Source of the DNA: CAZOKZ01 sp964580585
GTDB taxonomy: Bacteria; Sumerlaeota; Sumerlaeia; SLMS01; JAHLLQ01
DNA length: 64,000 bases
Direction: 5' to 3'
Assembly (NCBI GenBank): GCA_964580585.1
Contig: CAZOKZ010000016.1
Span: 1 to 64,000, forward strand
The notes under the pieces were generated by a model, which ran no database searches, was not told the DNA's origin, and saw only the letters and a list, made by a program, of their open reading frames with translations. Position numbers and translations under genes: made by a program. Below are positions 8,734 to 16,660 of the stretch, piece after piece; position 1 is the stretch's first letter, and each line of letters starts with the position of its first letter.

Positions 8734-9360
8734 ATGCGTAAATATTGGTTTTATTGGCTGGTGCGGTCTTCTGGCTGGTTCGTGACAAAAATTTATAACC
8801 GCCTCTCGTCCGAGGGAAGTCGCAATCTTCCCAAGGAAGGCCCCGTGCTGGTGGTGGCAAACCATTCCAGTAATCTGGATCCTCCAATTGTCGCCTTCAG
8901 TTTTCTGCACCGCCCATTGATGTTCATGGGCAAAGCCGAGTTGTGGGAAAAAAGGTGGCTCGGCAAAATAATCGAGGCATTGGGCTGTTTTCCAGTCCAG
9001 CGGGATGCGGCTGCCGATAAACGAGCCATTGTCAGTGCAATCCGTTGCCTGAAGGACGGCGAGGCGCTATTGTTGTTTCCCGAAGGCACACGTACTCCCG
9101 ATGGCACAATCCAGCAATTTCATCCGGGGGCGGCCCGAATTGCTCTCGCCGTGCCCGGAACACGTATTCTTCCCGTGCGAATTCACGGTGCCTTCGACGC
9201 CATGGGAAGGGGCGCGGGATTCCCAAAACCCCGCAAGATTCGCGTTGTTGTCGGCGATGCATTTGATCCGAATGAAATTAAGGGCTTGCCGGACGACAAA
9301 AAGTCCTTGTATCAGGCGGTCACCGACGAGATGTTTAGAAGGATTTCAGCGTTGGAATAA
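8734..9360 (+). CDS. plsC: 1-acyl-sn-glycerol-3-phosphate acyltransferase family protein
   Basis: PlsC-type enzymes transfer an acyl chain to lysophosphatidic acid to give phosphatidic acid, at the inner face of the cytoplasmic membrane. The 208-residue product starts at 8734 (MRKYWFYW, with CAGGG upstream). It shows the catalytic HX4D motif as NHSSNLD, the FMGKAELW segment, and the FPEGTR substrate-binding motif. The hydrophobic N-terminus probably anchors it to the membrane. Length fits short single-domain members. Exact acyl acceptor specificity cannot be read from sequence. The gene stands directly before rpsA, an arrangement also seen in other bacteria. Confidence 0.88.
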   Translation: MRKYWFYWLVRSSGWFVTKIYNRLSSEGSRNLPKEGPVLVVANHSSNLDPPIVAFSFLHRPLMFMGKAELWEKRWLGKIIEALGCFPVQRDAAADKRAIVSAIRCLKDGEALLLFPEGTRTPDGTIQQFHPGAARIALAVPGTRILPVRIHGAFDAMGRGAGFPKPRKIRVVVGDAFDPNEIKGLPDDKKSLYQAVTDEMFRRISALE

Positions 9361-9447
9361 AATCGAGTGTTGAACTCGGGACCGCGCGGCGGCCCACATC
9401 CGCCCCAAATTAACCCGGAACGGTAAAGCCCAAGGAGCAATTCTGAG

Positions 9448-11244
9448 ATGAGCCCGGAATTTTCACAATCTCAGGAAGACGAGAACATGACTTCCACCAG
9501 CCACGACGAAAGCATGGTCAATACGGAAGAAACCGACGATACGGATCTTCAAAACGAAATTGAGCAGTTCGATGCATTGATCGATCAGCATCTGCCCGGC
9601 TCGCACGAGGACATTCCTCGCGGCGAGGTCCTCGAGGTGCCCGTCGTCGCCGTCAAAGAAGACGTGGTGCTTGTCGATATCGGCGGCAAAGCCGAAGCGA
9701 TCGTTCGCCTCGACGAATTCCCCCTCATTGGCGACAAACGCGAGATCAGTGTCGGTCAGACGATCAAGGTGGTTCAGATCGGTCGCACGAGCGACGGCAC
9801 GCCGCGACTCTCGCACCGCGAGGCACGTGCCCGCGAAGCCGAAAATTCGGTTCGCGAAGCGCTCGAAGCCGAAAAGCCCATCAAAGGCCGTATCAGCCAA
9901 ATCGTCAAAGGCGGCGTCATGGTCGATATCGGTCTGACCGCCTTTATGCCTGCCAGCCAGGTGGACCTGTTCAAGATTCCGGACCTGAACGCCATGGTGG
10001 GTCAGGAAATCGAAGCGTATGTGATCGAGTACGATCCGCGCCGCAAACGCGCCGTGCTCTCGCGTCGCCGTCTGTTGTTTGAACAACGCGAGTCCAAACG
10101 CCGCGAATTCATCAACAGCCTGCAGGTTGACCAGAAAATCACGGGCAAGGTGAAGAGCGCTCTGGATTTCGGCGTGTTCCTCGATTTAGGCGTAATCGAC
10201 GGATTCATCCCGCGCGAGGAAGTTTCTTACGACCGCGGCACGCATCCGAACGACATTATCAAACCGGGCGAAGAAATTGAAGTCAAAGTGGTGAAAATCG
10301 ACGAAGGCACCGGCAAGGTGACGCTGTCGCGCAAGCGACTGGCTCCCGATCCCTGGGCCGACATCGACGACAAATATCCGGTTGGCTCGAAGGTCAAAGG
10401 TAAGATCATCGCCATTCAAAACTATGGCGCGTTCGTCCATCTGGAAGAAGGCATCACCGGCATGATCCACGCCAGCGACATGAGCTGGGCAACGGGCAAC
10501 AAAAAGCCCGCCGATTTCGTCAACAAAGACGATGAAGTCGAATGCCAGGTGCTGGAAATCAACAAAGAAGCCAAGCGCATGTCGCTCGGTCTGAAACAAA
10601 TTCAGATGGACCCGTGGGCCGGCGCGGAAACCAAGTTCCCCAAAGGCACCAAGGTCACTGGCACCGTAACGTCGATGACCTCTTACGGCGCATTCATCAA
10701 ACTGGATGACTATATCGAAGGCATGGTGCACGTTTCGGATTTGAGTTGGGAAAAACGCATCAACCACCCGAAAGAGGTTTTGAAAGTCGGCGAAGAAGTC
10801 AGTGCCGTGGTGCTTAAGAACGACGCCGCGCAACGCCGCATCAGCCTCGGCATCAAACAAGCCATTGAATCGCCGTATGACGGTTTCATGAAAGATCACC
10901 CGATCGGTTCGGTCATTCAGGGCAAAGTAACCCGCTTCGCTCCGTTCGGCGCATTCGTGGAACTGGCGCCGGGACTCGAGGGCCTGATCCACATCAGCCA
11001 GATCGACGAAAAACGTGTCGAATTGCCCGAGAAGGTTTTACAACTCGGTGAAGAAGTGACGGTGAAAATCGTCAAAGCCGAGCGCAAAAACCAGAAAATC
11101 AGCCTTTCGCGCAAAGAAGCCATCAAGTCAGCCGAACGCGAAAACGTGAAAGCTTACATCAAGAAGAGCAGCAACGTTTCCGGCGGCATGACGTTTGGCG
11201 AATTGCTCACACAAGCGAAGGAACAAGCGGAAGATAAGGAATAA
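9448..11244 (+). CDS. rpsA: 30S ribosomal protein S1
   Basis: S1 binds mRNA and helps load it on the 30S subunit. The 598-residue protein has an acidic N-terminal extension (~50 residues) and six S1 OB-fold repeats, seen as recurring segments: VVLVDIGGKAEA, GGVMVDIGLTAFMPAS, FGVFLDLGVIDGFIP, YGAFVHLEEGITGMIHASDMSW, YGAFIKLDDYIEGMVHVSDLSW and FGAFVELAPGLEGLIHIS. Length and repeat number fit the proteobacterial-type S1 rather than the short Firmicutes form. AAGGAG precedes the ATG at 9448; an alternative ATG in the same frame lies at 9487. A strong terminator follows. Confidence 0.95.
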   Translation: MSPEFSQSQEDENMTSTSHDESMVNTEETDDTDLQNEIEQFDALIDQHLPGSHEDIPRGEVLEVPVVAVKEDVVLVDIGGKAEAIVRLDEFPLIGDKREISVGQTIKVVQIGRTSDGTPRLSHREARAREAENSVREALEAEKPIKGRISQIVKGGVMVDIGLTAFMPASQVDLFKIPDLNAMVGQEIEAYVIEYDPRRKRAVLSRRRLLFEQRESKRREFINSLQVDQKITGKVKSALDFGVFLDLGVIDGFIPREEVSYDRGTHPNDIIKPGEEIEVKVVKIDEGTGKVTLSRKRLAPDPWADIDDKYPVGSKVKGKIIAIQNYGAFVHLEEGITGMIHASDMSWATGNKKPADFVNKDDEVECQVLEINKEAKRMSLGLKQIQMDPWAGAETKFPKGTKVTGTVTSMTSYGAFIKLDDYIEGMVHVSDLSWEKRINHPKEVLKVGEEVSAVVLKNDAAQRRISLGIKQAIESPYDGFMKDHPIGSVIQGKVTRFAPFGAFVELAPGLEGLIHISQIDEKRVELPEKVLQLGEEVTVKIVKAERKNQKISLSRKEAIKSAERENVKAYIKKSSNVSGGMTFGELLTQAKEQAEDKE

Positions 11245-11280
11245 TCCTTCTCCGTCCTTCGCAATAACCGCTTCGATTGT

Positions 11281-11314
11281 CTCCGTCCCCATGCACTGGG
11301 GACGGAGTTTTTTT
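11281..11314 (+). terminator. Strong rho-independent terminator after rpsA
   Basis: The ten-base perfect stem CTCCGTCCCC / GGGGACGGAG has a seven-base loop (ATGCACT) and is followed by seven T residues. It lies 37 bases after the rpsA stop. Confidence 0.95.
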
Positions 11315-11325
11315 GGGGACATACA

Positions 11326-12249
11326 TTACTCAATCAGTGACGCGATGTATCGTTCATCGTCTTCATAAAGTCGCTTCGAAATCGAACGAAAAATCCGCTC
11401 ACTGGCCCTGCGTCGATCATAAACGTTCAAAATGGCAACAGGCAACACCGACCCGCAAAAATCCCACACGCATTCAGGTACGAACCGTTCGGCACGCATT
11501 CGTAAACGGTGAAAAAACCGGTCGAGACCCGACGACAAATTACTGGGATAATCCTGAAAGAAATATTTCCCGCGTACCGCGGCCGCCAGATGGAAAATCA
11601 CCCCACCATAAACGCCGGCCATCGTGTGATGATCGTTGTGTGCATTCGAGCGACGCAAGGCACACCATGACAATCCGGCGCGATGCAATGCATAACCGAA
11701 TCCGATGCCGGAATGAATGGGCTTTTGCTTGTGCCGTGCGAGAAAATCCTGAAATTCCTTTGATTTTTGCTCTGTTTCGGGGATCCAGAACCGGGGACGG
11801 AGACGTTGATAAAACTCGGCGGTGAACACCATGCCCGCCGGACACGGACGCGCCATCGTATCGCCACATTCGGCTTCGAGAATCCCCACCAACGGATGCT
11901 CATCATCGAGCGATGCGATTAATTCCTCGGCCCATTGTGCACGAATGGGAAATGAATCCGGATGAAACGTCGCCACATGCGTCGAACCGTTGCGAATCGC
12001 TTCTTCGGTCAGTGCCTGCAGGTAATACGAATGTTCTTCCGCACCTGTCAGTTCGGTTGGAGCAATATCGCAAACATGAACATTCACATCGTTTTCGAGA
12101 ACGGCGCGAAAACGCGGTTCCAACCGATGTACGCCCGCGTAAATCGTGTAAGGGACGGAGGTCCATCGATGAATGTATTCCAGGTGCAAATCGAGCAGCC
12201 GCGCGTTTTCTTCGCGCACCATGTACACCACAACGATGCCGAGTTTCAT
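11326..12249 (-). CDS. Predicted GT-A-fold glycosyltransferase-like protein
   Basis: The start at 12249 (MKLGIVVVYMVREE) overlaps the stop of the upstream dehydrogenase gene as ATGA, indicating translational coupling. The 307-residue product begins with a Rossmann-like strand. It contains segments typical of nucleotide-sugar transferases of GT-A fold: an N-terminal LDLHLEYIHRW, an ATFHPDSFPI acidic site in the DXD position, and a later HNDHHTMAGVYGG stretch rich in histidine. No membrane anchor is clear. Glycosyl transfer onto a surface polymer is an inference from fold resemblance and partnership with a sugar-type dehydrogenase. Family assignment is not certain. Confidence 0.6.
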   Translation of the reverse strand: MKLGIVVVYMVREENARLLDLHLEYIHRWTSVPYTIYAGVHRLEPRFRAVLENDVNVHVCDIAPTELTGAEEHSYYLQALTEEAIRNGSTHVATFHPDSFPIRAQWAEELIASLDDEHPLVGILEAECGDTMARPCPAGMVFTAEFYQRLRPRFWIPETEQKSKEFQDFLARHKQKPIHSGIGFGYALHRAGLSWCALRRSNAHNDHHTMAGVYGGVIFHLAAAVRGKYFFQDYPSNLSSGLDRFFHRLRMRAERFVPECVWDFCGSVLPVAILNVYDRRRASERIFRSISKRLYEDDERYIASLIE

Positions 12250-13523
12250 CCCGCTAACACCTTGCTTGGAGCAGCGTAACAATTCAAATAGGTACGAAAA
12301 TCAAGGCGATTTGCGTCAAAGGCGACATCATTGAGCAAGAGCGGCTGGCCTTCCGCCACATCGCTTTTCAAGATCACATTCTCCGCCAGGCAAATCGGAA
12401 CTCCAGACGGCAATTGGTGAGGGACGGTGTTTTCAATCAACCCATAACACGTGTGCCCGCCAATACCGTCCAACTCCGTCCCCACCTGTAAATCTTTCTT
12501 GGCGTAGGCAAATACATTGGTTTGAAAACCCGCCAGCGGCTCAAGCAACGACTTCCCATATGCAACATCGAACACGCATTGCATGGCCTCGACGTGACAC
12601 AGATGATAGGGACGGTAGAATAAATAATATGGTCCATTACCGAGCTTGTAATACTTGAGCATTCCCTGCTGCCACGGATGATCGCATCGCCCGATGGCGA
12701 ACACTCCCCCATCGGGTTCGGCGCCGAGAACGTAATCCACAATCGGCACGCCGCTCGCGCGGAAATCATCGAGCGGCAAGAGTTCCAACGCCTCACGCAC
12801 ATGACGCGCGCGCGGTCCATGCATACCCGTCACATGCGTTTTCATCCCGAGCGCATTCGCCAGCAGTGCCATCTCGATGTTGAGTTTTGTGCCATCGGTG
12901 TACGATGCACACATCTTGTAATCCAGGTTTCGTTTGTCGGCTTCGGGAATAATCGACACGGGATTGGCCGAACGGTCGAGGAAGCCCTTGATATTCCCGC
13001 CCATCACCAGATCGAACCCCCAATGCCGCAGATCGTCGATCAAGTGGCGAATCACGCCGTGCTGGTCGCCGTCGCAGCTTGTCATTGCCACGCCGTTTTC
13101 GCGCGCCATGCGCAGTAAATGCGGACCAAAAATCAAATCGATCTCGGCGTTCATCAGCACAAGGTGTTTGCCGTTTTTCAACGCCGTTTCAGAGAACTCA
13201 AGACCCGCGATAATGGCGCTGGTCGCTTCGATCAAGACGTCGATGGGTTCGCACGCGGCAACCAGGTCACCGTCCTCGCACACAGCCAGAACGCCCGCGT
13301 CAATCGCGGCGATCATCGTGGCGGGTGAATCGACAATGCGGTATTCAATCCCGAGCGATTCGATAAACGGCAGTGTTTTTTCGAGAGCGATTTCGGCGAC
13401 ACACAAACATTTCATCCCGGGAGTCACAAGCGATTGATACAGCAATCCCTTGCCCATCGCGCCCATGCCGATGATGCCCATTTCCAGGGGTTTTGTCGAG
13501 TCTGGGGAGAGAAAACGCGCCAT
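12246..13523 (-). CDS. NAD(P)-dependent homoserine dehydrogenase-like oxidoreductase with SAF domain
   Basis: The protein has an N-terminal Rossmann domain (GIIGMGAMGKGLL) followed by VLIEATSAIIAGLEFSETALKNGKHLVLMNAE, the pattern of homoserine-dehydrogenase-like enzymes. Its C-terminal region (CLAENVILKSDVAEGQPLLLNDV) is a SAF-type domain. Members of this family are annotated as putative SAF-domain dehydrogenases in sugar or polysaccharide loci, with few tested substrates. The start at 13523 (MARFLSP) gives 425 residues; AAGGA is very close to it, so the ATG at 13577 cannot be excluded. It is coupled by ATGA overlap to a predicted glycosyltransferase, pointing to a two-step surface-sugar pathway (inference). 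Confidence 0.72.
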   Translation of the reverse strand: MARFLSPDSTKPLEMGIIGMGAMGKGLLYQSLVTPGMKCLCVAEIALEKTLPFIESLGIEYRIVDSPATMIAAIDAGVLAVCEDGDLVAACEPIDVLIEATSAIIAGLEFSETALKNGKHLVLMNAEIDLIFGPHLLRMARENGVAMTSCDGDQHGVIRHLIDDLRHWGFDLVMGGNIKGFLDRSANPVSIIPEADKRNLDYKMCASYTDGTKLNIEMALLANALGMKTHVTGMHGPRARHVREALELLPLDDFRASGVPIVDYVLGAEPDGGVFAIGRCDHPWQQGMLKYYKLGNGPYYLFYRPYHLCHVEAMQCVFDVAYGKSLLEPLAGFQTNVFAYAKKDLQVGTELDGIGGHTCYGLIENTVPHQLPSGVPICLAENVILKSDVAEGQPLLLNDVAFDANRLDFRTYLNCYAAPSKVLAG

Positions 13524-13611
13524 GTCCTTTGTCCAAATATCGTGAGATGCTGCCGTAGTGAGTCTTTTCGCAAGCATCGAATTTTTACAAGCTTGAAAGG
13601 AGGGACTGCAA

Positions 13612-13776
13612 ATGAAATATGGACCGGAGAAATCCGATATTCAATGTTCAGGAATTCGTCAACCGATGCCTAAGCTCATGAATCGGTGTTTGCACGACTC
13701 GGAAAACTGGGCGTCTCACTCAGGAGCAACATGCATCCATGCGTTTCAATTTCCACTGCAGCGCAATCATCCCTAA
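13612..13776 (+). CDS. Possible 54-residue peptide behind a strong ribosome site
   Basis: A near-perfect AAGGAGG sits eight bases upstream of the ATG at 13612. The frame runs 54 codons (MKYGPEKSDIQ... ending QRNHP) and overlaps the 3' end of the minus-strand membrane protein gene by ~57 bases. Four cysteines are present; there is no signal peptide or membrane segment. Evidence is the ribosome site only, and it may be chance. Confidence 0.25.
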   Translation: MKYGPEKSDIQCSGIRQPMPKLMNRCLHDSENWASHSGATCIHAFQFPLQRNHP

Positions 13777-14103
13777 TCCCAACACAGTTCCGATGGGATA
13801 GATGACACACATGATTACCGACAACACCATAACCCAGATTCTTCGGTCAGGACGATTTTTCATCGCCCACATACCCGATGCAAGGATTGCAAATGAAGTC
13901 AGCAGGAAACAAACAAAGAACAATCCATGTAACTCCAACGGAACTTGGTTCGCCCCTGAAAACCACGCCAGCAGAGAAGGTTCTGATGAATTGCTAAAAA
14001 GGAAATCAAGATATCCCAATGAACAGATGAAGAGAACGATACCCATTAAAATGAAACACGCGCCTGCGGTTCGGGAAACAAGTCGGTATGGATTTTCACA
14101 CAT
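13720..14103 (-). CDS. Small integral membrane protein, unknown function
   Basis: The 127-residue product has about three or four hydrophobic segments (near residues 12-33, 58-80 and 90-116) with short polar loops, a charged RPDRR loop and a positively charged C-terminal WKLKRMD. AGAGGAA precedes the start at a usable distance. No family motif is recognised. It lies alone between the dehydrogenase gene and a larger unknown gene on the same strand. Confidence 0.6.
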   Translation of the reverse strand: MCENPYRLVSRTAGACFILMGIVLFICSLGYLDFLFSNSSEPSLLAWFSGANQVPLELHGLFFVCFLLTSFAILASGMWAMKNRPDRRIWVMVLSVIMCVIYPIGTVLGLGMIALQWKLKRMDACCS

Positions 14104-14135
14104 CAGCGGCGATTCCTCTCATGCTTTAACCGCTG

Positions 14136-15491
14136 CTAGTTCCAATTTTGTGTCTCGTGCGTTGTTGCAACGTTGCTGGGCGTCGGGGGACGGAGCACTT
14201 CGACCGTCACGCGCGGGAACGGAAGGTCCGGGCAACGCAATCGCCCGTGCCATTCGGCTCCTCGCGCCAGCAAAAGCACCCGCGCCAGTTGAGCCCGCGC
14301 GGCGTCGGCGGTCTGAACATGCAAAACATGTTTGAGCACGTGGCGCGCTGCCTCGAAAGGTTGCAATTTTACGTTCACCGATTCGCCGAGCAAATCGAGC
14401 TGCACGCCGGGGCGTTCGCCGCGTTCGATAGCCGCTTCGCAATCCAGTGCATATCGCCGCACCGACTCGACCAACCGATCCATCGCGCGCAGCAACAGCA
14501 CATATCCCGATTTGTCGAAATCCAGCGCGAGCGATTCGGTCATCCAGCGATCCGGCGGGCGTTCGCGCGCGTCCTCCTCGTCGTCGAGCCCGTCGATATC
14601 GGTCACGACCGAGGTACGCCAGGAGCGCAGGCGTAATTCTTCGTCGGCGAACGCCTCGGCCAGCACGTCGGAGGAAAATTTACGGCGACTGAGCAGGCTG
14701 TAGCTCGTCAGACAATCGGCCAACGCATTGGAATGCGCCGCTCCTTGCACCAAATCGAGCTGGGTTTTCAACGCGCCGTCCTGCAGCAAGTACCACTGGC
14801 CGTGCAGCGGGCGGAAATGGTCTTCTAAAAACCGCACGGGATTAGGAGGACGATGCGCGGCGGCGAATTCACGAAACGACGAGCGATTTTTCGGTCCAAC
14901 GCCGTTTTCATCGGCGAGACGAGCCAGATGCAGCCAATCGAAAAAACGCGCCATCACGCCGTGGGTCGAATCGAGCGAACTGCCAATGCGCGCGCTCCAA
15001 AGCGCGGTCCAATCGGCCAGTTCGCGCGCGCGTTGCCGCATGGATTTGCGCGGAAACGCCACCAGCGACCCGCGCGAGAGCGACTGAATGTCCAGCAAAG
15101 GCAATAACCGGTCGTCGATGTCCTCGCGCCCGCTTGCCGCGATCAAAATGTCCTCTTCCTCGCGGTCGATCAGGTGCGCCCCCTGTCCGCCGAGCAGCAG
15201 CAAATACGGCGACGCCAGCTTGTCGTGCTCGAGCGCGGCAAATACCTGGCGGTGCAACGGCAGCAGGTCCTGGTACGCTTGGAAACTGGGCGCCAAGTCA
15301 GGCAAATCGGCCCCGAGCGCCAGCACCATCAGCGTTTGTCCGTCGGGCAGGGCAAGCGTCACCCACAACGCGCCTTCGAGCGCATCGCGCCGACGCGTGG
15401 GTAAAGCTTGCAACTCGTTAAGCCGACTCAGCCCCCAACCCAGGTGGCTGAGCTGGAAAAGGAATTGCTTCAAACAGGTTTCCGAAGACAT
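14136..15491 (-). CDS. Unknown 451-residue soluble protein
   Basis: A long, GC-rich coding frame with consistent codon use. The ATG at 15491 (MSSETCLKQ) is preferred; a TTG seven codons upstream is possible, and neither has a clear ribosome site. The protein is rich in Leu, Arg and Asp, appears mixed alpha/beta, and has no signal peptide. Segments such as LYLLLLGGQGAHLIDREEED-like strands near 115-130 and a helical middle (FFDWLHLARLADENGVG) suggest a nuclease- or restriction-subunit-like N-terminus, but no catalytic triad could be placed. It is divergent from a small membrane protein gene at 15678. Function unknown. Confidence 0.6.
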   Translation of the reverse strand: MSSETCLKQFLFQLSHLGWGLSRLNELQALPTRRRDALEGALWVTLALPDGQTLMVLALGADLPDLAPSFQAYQDLLPLHRQVFAALEHDKLASPYLLLLGGQGAHLIDREEEDILIAASGREDIDDRLLPLLDIQSLSRGSLVAFPRKSMRQRARELADWTALWSARIGSSLDSTHGVMARFFDWLHLARLADENGVGPKNRSSFREFAAAHRPPNPVRFLEDHFRPLHGQWYLLQDGALKTQLDLVQGAAHSNALADCLTSYSLLSRRKFSSDVLAEAFADEELRLRSWRTSVVTDIDGLDDEEDARERPPDRWMTESLALDFDKSGYVLLLRAMDRLVESVRRYALDCEAAIERGERPGVQLDLLGESVNVKLQPFEAARHVLKHVLHVQTADAARAQLARVLLLARGAEWHGRLRCPDLPFPRVTVEVLRPPTPSNVATTHETQNWN

Positions 15492-15677
15492 CAATGGATC
15501 GTCGTCGCCCAAGGGTGAATTTCGCGCAGTGTAACCAGACGAGGAATACGGGATTGCCCCAGGTCGGCACCACCAAAAAGCGAACCGACCCTCAACGTTT
15601 TAATTGAAACCGGCGGCAACGTGATTAAGATATCGCCCGTGCTCCCGATACGGACACCCCCATAAGGACTCCCACGA

Positions 15678-16142
15678 GTGCGTCTCATCATCTGGATTGT
15701 ATTTCTCGCTACGCTTGCTCTGATTTGGAGCCGCGAACTGCTCGCATACGCCAAGGCCCGCCGTTCCGCGCCCGACGACGATACACGCCTGCGACTGATC
15801 AAACGATTCCGCCGTCGTTCGTTGGGCGTATTCGTGCTGCTGCTGCTCGGCACGAGCGTGGATTTGTCGAACTATCTCGATCCCGTGCTCGCCCCCGAAG
15901 AAATGCTCGGTTACTACGGCATGTGCCTGATCGAACTCATCTGGCTCGGATTGATAGCCTCGCGCGACATCACCGACGTGCTGGAAGTTTACGCCAATTC
16001 ACAGACAGAAATGACGATCCAGGCCTTGGTGGAAATCGAGCAGCAAATCGAAGCCGCCAAAGACCCCGACGAACGTAAGATTCCGATTTTGAAGTTCCCG
16101 GCGGAAGGGGGGAAAAACGAGAATGGCATTTCGCATACTTAA
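15678..16142 (+). CDS. Small membrane protein, unknown function (GTG start)
   Basis: The GTG at 15678 has AAGGA nine bases upstream. The 154-residue product has an N-terminal hydrophobic helix (LIIWIVFLATLALIW), a basic stretch (RLRLIKRFRRRS), a second helix (LGVFVLLLLGTSV) and a third hydrophobic run (YYGMCLIELIWLGLIAS). A cytoplasmic acidic coiled-coil-like tail (VEIEQQIEAAKDPDERK) follows. No family is recognised. It is divergently transcribed from the unknown gene ending at 14136. Confidence 0.6.
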   Translation: MRLIIWIVFLATLALIWSRELLAYAKARRSAPDDDTRLRLIKRFRRRSLGVFVLLLLGTSVDLSNYLDPVLAPEEMLGYYGMCLIELIWLGLIASRDITDVLEVYANSQTEMTIQALVEIEQQIEAAKDPDERKIPILKFPAEGGKNENGISHT

Positions 16143-16240
16143 CCGGGAACGGGCAGGAAATTCGACGAGCTCGAAGTGAAAGCAGGACACTGACAAAATG
16201 ATACTTATTTTCATTTTGCAGAATGCATGGGGAGTCTAAT

Positions 16241-16546
16241 ATGCTTTTACCTCTACCAATTTATTCACTACTTAATTTGGCAGCCGTATCTGGTGCTGCA
16301 TCACTGCTGTATACAATAAGAATGAATCGACTCTTAAAAGAGAAAGCTAATCGCCCTGTAAAAATTTTTGAACGACGTTGTCTGCTTCATTTTGGAGGAT
16401 TTATGTATGTAGTGAGTCGTGATTTTCGCGATGCAGGTCTATTTAAAGAACATCCCAAATTGTATAATAGGCAATTTGCTGCATATTGTGGCTGGTGGGT
16501 ATTTTCCATATTGTATATATTTTGTGCAGTTTATTTCTTAGACTAA
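16241..16546 (+). CDS. AT-rich small membrane protein, unknown
   Basis: The ATG at 16241 is preferred over the one at 16223 because GGGGAG lies six bases upstream. The 101-residue product has a hydrophobic N-terminus (LPIYSLLNLAAVSGAASLLYTI), a basic middle (MNRLLKEKANRPVKIFERR) and a C-terminal membrane helix (WWVFSILYIFCAVYFL). By hand count about 39% of the bases in the middle of this gene are G or C, clearly lower than its neighbours, which suggests recent acquisition or relaxed selection. Function unknown. Confidence 0.55.
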   Translation: MLLPLPIYSLLNLAAVSGAASLLYTIRMNRLLKEKANRPVKIFERRCLLHFGGFMYVVSRDFRDAGLFKEHPKLYNRQFAAYCGWWVFSILYIFCAVYFLD

Positions 16547-16660
16547 GAATGTGATGTTTGAGTAGCGCAGAAAATTGAATTCCCTCCAGTGGTATTTCAA
16601 TTGTTTGTATTTTGCCCGCGCCAAATGGTCAAATCGTGTTTGGCCCCATTCTCCAATCAC

